Assembly (NCBI GenBank): GCA_017471505.1
Contig: JAFUTC010000005.1
Span: 54,043-118,042, forward strand
From: Alloprevotella sp.
GTDB taxonomy: Bacteria > Bacteroidota > Bacteroidia > Bacteroidales > Bacteroidaceae
Direction of reading: 5' to 3'
Length of the DNA: 64,000 nucleotides
The notes below the pieces were generated by a model. The model searched no databases and was not told the DNA's origin. It saw only the letters and a program-made list of their open reading frames with translations. Shown in pieces: positions 36,275-44,907 of this stretch (the first letter of the stretch is position 1; each line of letters opens with the position of its first letter). Position numbers and translations under genes: made by a program.

Positions 36275-37447
36275 TTACATTTGCATAAAGTGCTTAAAAT
36301 CCTCTCCTGTTTCTACAAAGTATATTTTGTACTCTTGTTCCCAATTAGAATTTACTCGATGTAATTTTTCTACACAAATACTATCAAAGCCATATCTATT
36401 AAAGTCATCAAGAGTGACCAATGTCCATGGTTTCTTTTTCAGAACATCTCGAAGGAGCCAGTGACCAAGTTCCCTATTTGGATTTGACATTAGAGCCTTT
36501 CCATTGTCTTCGCAGATTTTTGCAGACAAAACCTTACCATCTGGAAGAGACAAACTAAATGGACAATCCCTTTTAGGAAAGAAGTCGGGAAACTCCCTAT
36601 GTATTGAAATCGGAACAGGTATATACACTTCGTCTTCATGCCGTGGACGACCGGAAGCATTCCACTGATTTAGTCCGGAACGCTTCGGTACTTCTCCGTT
36701 ACGAGAGGAATATAGAGGTAGTATGACATAATCTACTCCCCTTTTAGGTTGTTTTCTTTCAAATACGTGTTTTTCTTGTTCTGCGAAAAACAATTCTAAA
36801 AGTTGTAATGGATCTTCAACGATTTCAACAGGAACGTCCACAAAATCGGATTCCACGTTGAATCGTTTCATCAGGACGCTTTTGCTTATGTTGAAAGAAT
36901 ATTCATTTTCCTCATCATTAAAACAAACGGATGTACCATCATCCTTAGTCAAATGAATTTTGCTTAAATTTATTTCCTCATATGGACAATTAAAAATCCT
37001 AAGTAACCCTTCTTTGCGACCGACAATGTGATATTGTGATTCATTAACCCCAAAAGCATCATTAGCAAATCTCATCCGGTCATTCCTGTACTCCCCGAGT
37101 TTACGTGCTAAATCTATACCACGAAAACCATCAAGAACCTTTTTCAATTTATTAAATTCGGCAATCTTCTCTACTGAACTATCGTTATTCCCTAAGATAA
37201 ACGTCTTAATGCCGATACCCACAGAAGCAATCCTTGCATCATAGGCCGTACAAGAGCGAGCATCATTTAAGGCCTGATAACATCGGCAAAACAAGTTTTC
37301 TGCTAAACGATAGTCCAAATACGGAACATTGTTTTCAGAAAATAATTTACTCAATTGGGCCACCAACTTGAGCAAAGCAAAATACCTTTTGTTTTTTTGC
37401 CATCCTTTCAGGAATTCTCCAAGATTGTTGTAACAATATTTTTGCAT
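36275..37447 (-). CDS. Probable type II restriction endonuclease with NgoFVII-like C-terminal domain
   Basis: 390 aa. The N-terminal part has Glu50, Asp70 in TAYDARIASVGIGIKTF and Lys81, consistent with a PD-(D/E)XK nuclease core; this is inference. The C-terminal third (SGLNQWNASGRPRHEDEVYIP, then KALMSNPNRELGHWLLRDVL) matches the B3-like DNA-binding domain of NgoFVII-type enzymes. It starts inside the last 40 bp of the methyltransferase gene, so both are probably translated from one message and recognise the same site. AT-rich compared with its neighbours, a sign of recent transfer. Recognition site unknown. Confidence 0.72.
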   Translation of the reverse strand: MQKYCYNNLGEFLKGWQKNKRYFALLKLVAQLSKLFSENNVPYLDYRLAENLFCRCYQALNDARSCTAYDARIASVGIGIKTFILGNNDSSVEKIAEFNKLKKVLDGFRGIDLARKLGEYRNDRMRFANDAFGVNESQYHIVGRKEGLLRIFNCPYEEINLSKIHLTKDDGTSVCFNDEENEYSFNISKSVLMKRFNVESDFVDVPVEIVEDPLQLLELFFAEQEKHVFERKQPKRGVDYVILPLYSSRNGEVPKRSGLNQWNASGRPRHEDEVYIPVPISIHREFPDFFPKRDCPFSLSLPDGKVLSAKICEDNGKALMSNPNRELGHWLLRDVLKKKPWTLVTLDDFNRYGFDSICVEKLHRVNSNWEQEYKIYFVETGEDFKHFMQM

Positions 37448-38721
37448 ACCTTTTTAATAAGAGGAACAACCACGGAATTGCCTGCCTGTTTATATTTAGC
37501 AGAATCTGCCATTGATGTCGGAAAAGAATAGTTTATCGGAAATCCCTGGAAGTTCAAGCACTCTTTAGGAGTTAGCTTCCTAATTCCGTCATCCGTCAAT
37601 ATTAATGGTACATTATGACCACCTGTACCCATATTTGCTGTTAGTGTTGGACACACTTTACTTTTGTTTTCTCTAACATACTGTCTACGCCATTGATATA
37701 TTGTATCCTTTGACACAACACCCGCACGAATTTCTTCGATATGCCCCATTTTGTCTCCATAAAAAAACTTCTTATCCTTCACACTATAGTCTATACAACT
37801 ATGTATGGTTGATACAAGCGGTTCCTTTTCAGGAAAAGCAAACCTACTATAGTTTCTTACTTGCTTCGGGTCAAAACAAACTATAAATATGCGCTCTCTA
37901 TTTTGCGGAACATTTGCATACTCCATGGCATTCATCACTTTATGAAAAACCACATATCCCAATTCTTCCAACGTCGTTTTTATCACCTCAAATGTCCGTC
38001 CATTGTCATGCGTATATAGATTTTTTACATTTTCTAGATAGACCGCTTTCGGGCGTTTCCTTCTAATAATCTCGGCTACATCAAAAAACAATGTTCCTCT
38101 CGTATCTTCAAATCCCCTCCTATATCCCGCTACCGAGAAAGCTTGACAGGGAAAACCTGCACATAAAACATCAAAGCCATCTGGTATTAAGCCTTTGGTA
38201 TATTCGCGAGTAATGTCCCCAAATGGTACTTCGCCAAAGTTGTAGTAGTACGTTTTTTGTGCATTTTCATCCCATTCCGATGAATACACACACTTTCCAC
38301 CACAATCCTGCATAGCTATACGGAATCCCCCAATTCCCGCAAACAAATCAATGAATGTAAAAGAATGACTACTTGGTCCACTAAAAGGAGCTGATATAAT
38401 TTCATTAAAGAGCGAACTATAAAATATGTCTTCACATACACAATCTTTTCTGTTATCCTCCTTTGGAGTTCCATTTACAAAATCATACCACAATTTAAGT
38501 AAGGAACTTGCCTTTTGCTTATATGATTTTCCATAGGATTCATCATTTGACAACTGCAAATAATGCGTCACTATTGCTACTTGTTCGTTAAAAGAAAGGA
38601 CATGCCCATCCTCGCACAAACAAGAATCGTCAAAAACACCTTTTACTCTTTCGTCTACATTACGCTTAACAACATCAAGCAGTTTGATATTGTCCGACAC
38701 CAAGCTTCTCGGTTTGCTCAT
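37408..38721 (-). CDS. DNA (cytosine-5-)-methyltransferase of the R-M pair
   Basis: 437 aa from the ATG at 38721; a longer frame to 38769 also exists. Motif I FIDLFAGIGGFR (SAM binding), motif IV GFPCQAFS with the catalytic Cys, motif VI ENVKNL, motif VIII NVPQNRER and motif X YKQAGNSVVVP are all present, with the target-recognition domain between VIII and IX. About 115 residues before motif I form a helical extension not part of the catalytic fold. It protects host DNA from the overlapping endonuclease. AT-rich, with a 6.6-kb insertion context between rpsJ and rplC. Confidence 0.93.
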   Translation of the reverse strand: MSKPRSLVSDNIKLLDVVKRNVDERVKGVFDDSCLCEDGHVLSFNEQVAIVTHYLQLSNDESYGKSYKQKASSLLKLWYDFVNGTPKEDNRKDCVCEDIFYSSLFNEIISAPFSGPSSHSFTFIDLFAGIGGFRIAMQDCGGKCVYSSEWDENAQKTYYYNFGEVPFGDITREYTKGLIPDGFDVLCAGFPCQAFSVAGYRRGFEDTRGTLFFDVAEIIRRKRPKAVYLENVKNLYTHDNGRTFEVIKTTLEELGYVVFHKVMNAMEYANVPQNRERIFIVCFDPKQVRNYSRFAFPEKEPLVSTIHSCIDYSVKDKKFFYGDKMGHIEEIRAGVVSKDTIYQWRRQYVRENKSKVCPTLTANMGTGGHNVPLILTDDGIRKLTPKECLNFQGFPINYSFPTSMADSAKYKQAGNSVVVPLIKKVCKNIVTTILENS

Positions 38722-38769
38722 GCTCAAATATTCTACAGCGCACGAACAAGCCATCAGCAAGCCGTGCAC

Positions 38770-39281
38770 GTTGATAAATGCACGACTTCACCGACGTATC
38801 ATATCTTCGTAAATGCTTATACACCATGAAACATCAAAACACAAACAGCATTGGTCGTGCGCTCCGCCGAGCACCCAAAAGCGGAAGGTGAATGATTGGA
38901 TGGCTACACAATAAAAAAACGTGAGTGCTTAACTGTTGCCTGTCTGTTTTTCGAGGTCGTAGGAAACCCATGCAGTAGACAAACAAAGTAAACACTCACG
39001 CATGCAGTATATAGAAACCCATTAAGTGTGCATAAAGGCACAATGACCCTCTGCACACTAACGGATTCATGCATATACACATCCGTGGCGTGGACCTTTG
39101 CATTGTTTTTGACTGCATTTTCAAAATTTCCTACGTTTCGAAAAACCAAAAACAAAGCGTCAGTAACGCCTTTTAATATGTAGTGCGATTCTTCATCGCG
39201 ACATATCGCTATATGCCTGAATATCGCTAAACAAAAATACAACTTTTTGAGTTACCGCAAAGTTGCCACCAGTATATTTCG
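38770..39281. other. AT-rich intergenic region without a supported gene
   Basis: About 510 bp. It carries two inverted repeats: CGTGAGTG (38920-38927) with CACTCACG (38993-39000), and AGTGTGCA (39025-39032) with TGCACACT (39052-39059). The only longer frame (38904-39242, minus) has no recognisable fold and odd composition. It may hold the promoter and regulatory sites of the methyltransferase, or be a scar of its insertion. Confidence 0.5.
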
Positions 39282-39289
39282 TAAATTTG
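39282..39289 (+). promoter_or_regulatory. -7 element of the bcp promoter
   Basis: TAAATTTG matches TAnnTTTG and lies 31 bp before the bcp start. An upstream TTG at 39263-39265 has a 16-bp spacer, shorter than usual. Confidence 0.5.
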
Positions 39290-39320
39290 TGCAAACAGAA
39301 ACTTTAAAACCGAATCGCAT

Positions 39321-39773
39321 ATGCTACAAGTTGGAGACAAGGCGCCGGAGATTCTCGGGCGCGACGAGAACGGACAGGAACTGCGCACGAGCCAGTTCCG
39401 CGGAAAGAAATTGGCCCTATACTTCTACCCGAAGGACTCGACGCCGGGCTGTACGAGCGAGGCATGCAGCCTGCGCGACAGTTACGAGGCACTGCTTGCC
39501 CGCGGCTATGCCGTAGTGGGCGCAAGTGTGGACAGCGAGGCCTCGCACCGCAAGTTCAAGGAGAAGCAAGGACTCCCCTTCCCGCTCATTGCCGACACGG
39601 ACAAGCAACTGGTGCAGGCTTTCGGCGTGTGGGGTGAGAAGAAACTCTACGGCCGCACGTATATGGGCACGCTGCGCACCACGTTCATCATCGACGAGAA
39701 CGGCATCATCGAGCGCGTCATCACCCCGAAGGAGATTAAGGTCAAGGAGCACGCGGCGCAGATTCTCGGTTAG
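39321..39773 (+). CDS. bcp: Thioredoxin-dependent peroxiredoxin (BCP/PrxQ type)
   Basis: 150 aa. Reduces hydroperoxides using thioredoxin in the cytosol. The peroxidatic Cys44 lies in YPKDSTPGCTSEAC and the resolving Cys49 sits five residues later, the atypical two-cysteine layout of BCP. The family pattern TFIIDENGIIERVI is near the end. It is the only plus-strand gene between the str and rplC blocks. Bcp is a common oxidative defence gene of anaerobic Bacteroidales. Confidence 0.92.
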   Translation: MLQVGDKAPEILGRDENGQELRTSQFRGKKLALYFYPKDSTPGCTSEACSLRDSYEALLARGYAVVGASVDSEASHRKFKEKQGLPFPLIADTDKQLVQAFGVWGEKKLYGRTYMGTLRTTFIIDENGIIERVITPKEIKVKEHAAQILG

Positions 39774-39844
39774 TCCGCCTGACCCACTCTCGTGCCGCGC
39801 AGGCCCACCGTGCCCGGCAACTGCCACACGGCGACACTTCTTCA

Positions 39845-39942
39845 TCCGATTATGCAATGGCTTACATCGCATTATGCAATCTGAAAATTCCATAATTGTT
39901 TTTTGAAATTGCATTATTGAATTTGGCTGTCGCATAATCGGA
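39845..39942. repeat. 98-bp imperfect palindrome with ATTATGCAAT repeats
   Basis: Outer arms TCCGATTATGC (39845-39855) and GCATAATCGGA (39932-39942) are perfect 11-bp inverted repeats. Inside, CATTATGCAAT near 39870 pairs imperfectly with ATTGCATTATTG near 39909, so the whole unit folds as one long hairpin. It lies just downstream of bcp. It could be a REP or MITE-like element or a large terminator; other genome copies would tell. Confidence 0.5.
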
Positions 39943-40013
39943 TTTTTCAGTCCCATTATGGCGCAGTGGCTGGCGATGCTACCTTATGGCCGCCGCCGGG
40001 GGTAAGCAAACAG

Positions 40014-40047
40014 AAAAAGCCTCGACCGTAGGAACGGACGAGGCTTT
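40014..40047 (-). terminator. Terminator of the str operon (after rpsJ)
   Basis: AAAAAGCCTCG...CGAGGCTTT form a stem of about 12 bp (one mismatch) with T-rich flank on the minus strand, 30 bp past the rpsJ stop. It shows that rpsJ ends a transcript and is not joined to rplC. Confidence 0.8.
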
Positions 40048-40076
40048 CGTGCATATTGTGTTGTACACTTAATATA

Positions 40077-40382
40077 CTACACTTTGATTTCAACTTCAAC
40101 GCCACAGGGCAGTTCGAGCTTCATCAGGGCATCAACGGTCTTGGAAGTAGAGCTGTAGATGTCGATGAGGCGCTTGTAGGTGCAAACCTGAAACTGTTCG
40201 CGCGACTTCTTGTTAACGAACGTACTGCGGTTAACGGTGATGATGCGCTTGCGGGTGGGAAGGGGAATTGGACCGCTTACCACGGCGCCGGTGGCTTTGA
40301 CATTCTTCACAATCTTCTCGGCGGATTTCTCCACGAGCGTGTGGTCGTAGCTTTTCAGCTTGATTCTGATTTTTTGACTCAT
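40077..40382 (-). CDS. rpsJ: 30S ribosomal protein S10 (NusE)
   Basis: 101 aa from the ATG at 40382; a longer frame to 40430 adds 16 residues outside the family. S10 is a 30S head protein and, as NusE, joins transcription elongation with Nus[20 protein letters not shown] and the [20 protein letters not shown] segment are signatures. It is last in the str operon, 88 bp after fusA, and cut off from rplC by about 6.6 kb. Confidence 0.96.
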   Translation of the reverse strand: MSQKIRIKLKSYDHTLVEKSAEKIVKNVKATGAVVSGPIPLPTRKRIITVNRSTFVNKKSREQFQVCTYKRLIDIYSSTSKTVDALMKLELPCGVEVEIKV

Positions 40383-40470
40383 TTTGTGTTTGTTTATGTT
40401 TGGGCAGTGGTCAGGCGGCATAAGAGTCATTCGTTATGCCACCGACGCTCTGTCCGTTAGTAATAGGTGT

Positions 40471-42591
40471 TTACTTGATAAGATCGACGCGGCCTCCGAC
40501 TTCTTCAAGCACACTGCGTGCGATGGAAGCCGAGAGAGGTGCGTGATGGTCGTACTGCATCGAACTGGTAGCACGTCCGGAGGTGATGGTACGCAAGGCG
40601 GTTACGTAGCCGAACATTTCGGCCAGGGGCACCTTGGCCTTGACGATGCGAGCGCCCGAGCGGGTGCTTTCCATACCTTCCACCTGTCCGCGACGCTTGT
40701 TGAGGTCGCCGATGACGTCACCCATGTTCTCTTCGGGCGTTACCACCTCGAGAGCCATGATGGGTTCGAGCAATACAGGGGTTGCCTTGGAGCAGGCGTT
40801 CTTGTAGGCGTTGATGGCGGCTACTTCGAACGAGAGCTGGTCGGAGTCGACGGGGTGGAACGAACCATCGAGCAACTCTACCTTAAGGCTGTCGAGCGGA
40901 TAGTTGCCGAGCACACCACTCTTCATGGCGCTTTCGAAGCCCTTCTGTACGGACGGGATGAATTCCTTAGGAATGTTACCGCCAGTAACCTTGTTGACGA
41001 ACTGCAGGCCACCCTGGGTGAAGTCTTTGTCCACGGGACCGACATTGACAATGATGTCGGCGAACTTACCGCGACCACCGCTCTGTTTCTTATATACTTC
41101 GCGGAGGTTGACGGTCTGGGTGATGGCTTCTTTGTAGTTAACCTGCGGCTTACCCTGGTTGCACTCTACCTTGAACTCGCGCTTCAGACGATCGATGATA
41201 ATGTCGAGATGGAGTTCACCCATACCCGAGATGATGGTCTGACCACTCTGCTCGTCGGTGCGAACGGTGAAGGTAGGATCTTCCTCGGCCAGTTTCTGCA
41301 GACCCAGCGAGAGCTTGTCCATATCCTTCTGGGTCTTGGGTTCAACAGCGATACCGATAACGGGATCGGGGAAGTCCATAGATTCCAGAACGATGGGCTT
41401 GTTCTCATCGCAGAGCGTGTCGCCGGTGTGGATGTCCTTGAAGCCTACTCCTGCGCCGATGTCGCCTGCATCGATGCTCTCCATGGGGATTTCCTTGTTG
41501 GAGTTCATCTGGAAAAGGCGGCTGATACGCTCTTTTTTGCCAGAGCGGCTGTTGTAAACATACGATCCGGCGGTCACCTTACCGGAATAGACGCGGAAGA
41601 ACACCAGGCGGCCCATATACGGGTCGGTGGCAATCTTAAAGGCGAGGGCAGAGGTGGGAGCATCTTCGGACGGCTGACGGCCTTCGATGTCGCCGGTGTT
41701 GGGGTTCTCGCCCTGAATTTCTTCCGTATCAAGCGGTGAGGGAAGGAATGCGCACGTGTAGTCAAGCAGGGGCTGCACGCCCTTGTTCTTATACGACGAA
41801 CCGAGAAGCATGGGGCAAATCTCCATCTTTACGGTGCCCTTGCGGATGGCAGCCATCAGTTCTTCTTCGGTAATGGTAGAGGGATCTTCGAGATACTTCT
41901 CCATCAGGTCGTCGTCGAAGTTGGCAGCAACCTCGAGCAATTTGTCGCGCCATTCGTCGGCCTCGTCTTGCAACTCGGCAGGAATGTCGATGACGTCGTA
42001 CTCGGCACCCATCGATTCGTCGTTCCACACGATGCCCTTCATCTTCACGAGGTCAACGACACCCTTGAAGTTTTCTTCGGCACCGATAGGAATCTGCACG
42101 GGCACAGGATTGGCACCCAAGAGTTCGCGCATCTGGCGCACGGTTTCAAAGAAATCGGCACCCGAGCGGTCCATCTTGTTCACGTAGCCAATGCGAGGCA
42201 CGTTGTACTTATCAGCCTGACGCCACACGGTTTCGCTCTGCGGCTGTACGCCATCGGCAGCGCTGTAGGTTGCGATGGCACCGTCGAGCACGCGGAGGGA
42301 ACGCTCTACTTCAGCAGTGAAGTCGACGTGTCCCGGAGTGTCGATCAGGTTGATTTTATATTTCCGGTCATTCCATTCCCAATAGCAAGTGGTGGCAGCA
42401 GAGGTAATCGTGATACCACGTTCCTGCTCCTGCTCCATCCAGTCCATGGTGGCAGCGCCATCGTGAACCTCACCAATCTTGTGAGTCTTACCGGTGTAGA
42501 ACAGAATGCGCTCAGACGTTGTCGTCTTACCGGCGTCGATGTGAGCCATGATGCCGATATTACGAGTCAGATGTAAGTCTTGTTTGGCCAT
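40471..42591 (-). CDS. fusA: Elongation factor G
   Basis: 706 aa. GTPase that drives translocation on the ribosome. G1 [16 protein letters not shown]3 [12 protein letters not shown] and G4 NKMDRSG are intact. Domain II-V sequence follows, including [18 protein letters not shown] in domain III. Length is normal for the canonical factor, and its position between rpsG and rpsJ supports fusA rather than the paralogue fusA2. Confidence 0.97.
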   Translation of the reverse strand: MAKQDLHLTRNIGIMAHIDAGKTTTSERILFYTGKTHKIGEVHDGAATMDWMEQEQERGITITSAATTCYWEWNDRKYKINLIDTPGHVDFTAEVERSLRVLDGAIATYSAADGVQPQSETVWRQADKYNVPRIGYVNKMDRSGADFFETVRQMRELLGANPVPVQIPIGAEENFKGVVDLVKMKGIVWNDESMGAEYDVIDIPAELQDEADEWRDKLLEVAANFDDDLMEKYLEDPSTITEEELMAAIRKGTVKMEICPMLLGSSYKNKGVQPLLDYTCAFLPSPLDTEEIQGENPNTGDIEGRQPSEDAPTSALAFKIATDPYMGRLVFFRVYSGKVTAGSYVYNSRSGKKERISRLFQMNSNKEIPMESIDAGDIGAGVGFKDIHTGDTLCDENKPIVLESMDFPDPVIGIAVEPKTQKDMDKLSLGLQKLAEEDPTFTVRTDEQSGQTIISGMGELHLDIIIDRLKREFKVECNQGKPQVNYKEAITQTVNLREVYKKQSGGRGKFADIIVNVGPVDKDFTQGGLQFVNKVTGGNIPKEFIPSVQKGFESAMKSGVLGNYPLDSLKVELLDGSFHPVDSDQLSFEVAAINAYKNACSKATPVLLEPIMALEVVTPEENMGDVIGDLNKRRGQVEGMESTRSGARIVKAKVPLAEMFGYVTALRTITSGRATSSMQYDHHAPLSASIARSVLEEVGGRVDLIK

Positions 42592-42627
42592 TCGGTTGAT
42601 TCAGTCTTGTTGTATGAAAAGGTTTGA

Positions 42628-43104
42628 TTAGAATCTGAAGTGTGCGAAAGCACGGTTTGCTTCAGCCATGCGGTGCATGTCTTCCTTACGCTTGAAGGCA
42701 CCACCCTGCTCGTTGTAGGCGTCCATAATCTCAGCAGCAAGTTTGTCGGCCATAGTCTTGCCGCCACGCTTGCGTGCGAAAGAAATCATGTTCTTCATGG
42801 AAACGCTCTCCTTACGGTCGGGACGGATTTCGGTAGGAACCTGGAACGTAGCGCCACCGATACGACGGCTCTTCACTTCGACCTGCGGGGTAATCTTGTC
42901 GAGGGCTTCTTTCCAGATTTCGAGCGGAGCCTTTTCTTCGCTCTTCATCTTCTCGCCCACGATGGCAAGTGCATTGTAGAAGATCTCGTAAGAGAGGTTT
43001 TTCTTACCATCGTACATCAGATGGTTTACGAACTTGGAGACTTTCTGGTCGCCATAAACGGGATCGGGTAACACGATCCGCTTCTTAGGTTTAGCTTTTC
43101 TCAT
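42628..43104 (-). CDS. rpsG: 30S ribosomal protein S7
   Basis: 158 aa from the ATG at 43104 ([19 protein letters not shown]); a nominal upstream start at 43134 is not family-like. Assembly initiator of the 30S head, near the E site. Markers: [20 protein letters not shown] and [20 protein letters not shown]. In E. coli S7 represses the str operon. 36 bp before fusA. Confidence 0.97.
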   Translation of the reverse strand: MRKAKPKKRIVLPDPVYGDQKVSKFVNHLMYDGKKNLSYEIFYNALAIVGEKMKSEEKAPLEIWKEALDKITPQVEVKSRRIGGATFQVPTEIRPDRKESVSMKNMISFARKRGGKTMADKLAAEIMDAYNEQGGAFKRKEDMHRMAEANRAFAHFRF

Positions 43105-43205
43105 AAAATTTGTTGGTTTGTTCTGAGGTTGCATTGAAGTTCTTCAGTCTCTACACCGAGAGGCTTACTCAACCGTTCTTGCCAACCAATGAATTTGTTC
43201 AATAC

Positions 43206-43589
43206 TTATTTCTTGGCCGCCTTAGGACGCTTTGCGCCATACTTCGAGCGACGCTGCAGACGATTGGCTACGCCGGCGGTGTCGAGCGTACCACGAACGA
43301 TGTGGTAACGTACACCAGGAAGGTCTTTCACACGACCACCACGTACGAGCACGATGCTGTGCTCCTGCAGGTTGTGGCCTTCTCCAGGGATGTAGGAGTT
43401 GACTTCCTTCGAATTGGTCAGACGAACACGGGCTACCTTACGCATAGCCGAATTAGGTTTTTTCGGGGTCGTTGTGTAAACACGAACACAAACGCCACGA
43501 CGCTGCGGGCAAGCATCCAGGGCGGGAGACTTTGACTTCGCCTTGGCTACGCTTCTGCCTTTGCGCACTAACTGTTGAATAGTAGGCAT
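43206..43589 (-). CDS. rpsL: 30S ribosomal protein S12
   Basis: 127 aa. Guards decoding accuracy at the A site. The [19 protein letters not shown] segment has the lysine whose change gives streptomycin resistance in other bacteria, and [19 protein letters not shown] holds the second resistance region; both look wild type. First gene of the str operon, 75 nt from its promoter region. Confidence 0.97.
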   Translation of the reverse strand: MPTIQQLVRKGRSVAKAKSKSPALDACPQRRGVCVRVYTTTPKKPNSAMRKVARVRLTNSKEVNSYIPGEGHNLQEHSIVLVRGGRVKDLPGVRYHIVRGTLDTAGVANRLQRRSKYGAKRPKAAKK

Positions 43590-43670
43590 TTTGTTGATTT
43601 TTAATTATTTATATTATTGTTTTGTATTATTTCTGCTTCTAATAAGGTCATTTTACACCTTTAGCGGGTG

Positions 43671-43701
43671 CAAAAGTACTGCGATTTATTGGATTATGCA
43701 A
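43671..43701 (-). promoter_or_regulatory. Promoter of the str operon (rpsL-rpsG-fusA-rpsJ)
   Basis: Minus strand: TTG at 43701-43699, 20-bp spacer, TACTTTTG at 43678-43671. It shares GCGGGTGCAAA (43664-43674 on the plus strand) with the rplC and tRNA-tuf promoters. The start region after -7 is GC-rich (CACCCGC). Confidence 0.82.
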
Positions 43702-43735
43702 CTTTTCATAATATAATTTTCCGAATTTCGATAAT

Positions 43736-43774
43736 AAAATATGGGCAGAACCGAAGCTACGGTCCTGCCCCATA
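43736..43774 (-). terminator. Terminator of ddh
   Basis: TATGGG(G)CAG...CTG CCCATA arms around 43740-43773 pair with small bulges, with T-rich sequence on the minus-strand 3' side. It lies 26-64 bp past the ddh stop, just before the str promoter. Confidence 0.65.
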
Positions 43775-43799
43775 AATTAAGAATTTGTCTATCAAACGC

Positions 43800-44702
43800 T
43801 TAGACGAGTTGACGAATAAGGTCTTCGCGCTCGCCATAAAGTAGATCGATGAGCGGAATCTCGGGCAATGTGTAGCAGCCGGGCTTCTGAAGCACTGCCG
43901 CACGGGCTGCCGACACGAGTACCTGAGCCGTCAGTGCCGGATTGTTGATGCGCATGTTAAACTCGAAGAGCTGGTTCTGGGTCGTACCGCTCACACCCTT
44001 GCGAGTAAGATTAACACCGTGGCCCATATCGATGACGTCGTCCACACAGGGCACCTGCTGCACATGAGTCTCGTCGTGCACGAAATAAGGGTCGGTCTTG
44101 ATAGCATTCTCCACCTTGGCGAAGTCGGCGCCATCCTTCAGCTCTACATACACCATGCGACGATGCAGACCCGTGCCAACGGGAATGGTTACGGAAAGGG
44201 CTGCTTTCACACCGTCAATGGCCTTGACAGCCACCGTATGGCCCATGCTCATGCCGGGGCCGAAATTGGTATAGGTGAGTCCTTTCGGAGCCATGGCAAG
44301 CAGCAACGTGCGTACCACGCTATCGGTACCGGGGTCCCAACCGGCCGAGATGATAGAAACCGTACCAGCGGCTTGAGCCTCCTTGTTGAGCACGCGACGC
44401 AAATCGACAATACCTGTGTGTATGTCAAAACTGTCGACCGTGGCAATACCTTTCCGCAGAATGGGAACGGCCGTCTCTTCCACCTTGCGCGAAGGGGTAG
44501 CAAGGATAGCCACGTCCACCTTGCCGAGTTTATCGATGTCGTCAACCACCTTGTAGTTGGCCAGTTCAACAGGCTGCTCGCCGGATGCACAGCGACGCAC
44601 AATGCCCACAATTTCGAAATCGGGTGCTACCTGAAGGGCTTGCAATGTGTAGCGTCCGATGTTTCCGTAGCCCACAACGGCTACCCTGATTTTCTCGTTC
44701 AT
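43800..44702 (-). CDS. ddh: meso-Diaminopimelate D-dehydrogenase
   Basis: 300 aa. NADP-dependent enzyme that makes meso-DAP directly from tetrahydrodipicolinate, for lysine and peptidoglycan. The N-terminal Rossmann motif is IRVAVVGYGNIGRYTLQAL. The central segment SIISAGWDPGTDSVVRTLLL and GPGMSMGHTVAVKAIDGV match the family's substrate-binding part. It is a single-gene unit with its own terminator. The dehydrogenase branch is common in Bacteroidales. Confidence 0.93.
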   Translation of the reverse strand: MNEKIRVAVVGYGNIGRYTLQALQVAPDFEIVGIVRRCASGEQPVELANYKVVDDIDKLGKVDVAILATPSRKVEETAVPILRKGIATVDSFDIHTGIVDLRRVLNKEAQAAGTVSIISAGWDPGTDSVVRTLLLAMAPKGLTYTNFGPGMSMGHTVAVKAIDGVKAALSVTIPVGTGLHRRMVYVELKDGADFAKVENAIKTDPYFVHDETHVQQVPCVDDVIDMGHGVNLTRKGVSGTTQNQLFEFNMRINNPALTAQVLVSAARAAVLQKPGCYTLPEIPLIDLLYGEREDLIRQLV

Positions 44703-44852
44703 ACGCCTATTTATATTATAATATTAAGATTCGGGTGTGTTGAATGACCTTACAAAGATACAAAACTATACGCTGCCTACAATACCATACAAATGTGATT
44801 TTCAGCACATACACACGGGCACATAGCATTAACTTTCGCCACCGCCAGACAC

Positions 44853-44886
44853 AAAAAAAGATGCCACCCGAAAGTGGCATCTTTTA
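44853..44886 (-). terminator. Terminator of the OmpA-family gene
   Basis: AGATGCCAC (44859-44867) and GTGGCATCT (44874-44882) form a 9-bp perfect stem with a 6-base loop; a T-run follows on the minus strand. It is 22 bp past the OmpA stop. The A-rich left side also gives T-run in the plus direction. Confidence 0.88.
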
Positions 44887-44907
44887 ATTTAAGAATGGTT
44901 CAGATTC

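Noticed and set aside
38904-39242. 112-codon minus-strand frame beside the methyltransferase
   Set aside because: No recognisable domain, odd composition, and inverted repeats within it; more likely non-coding.
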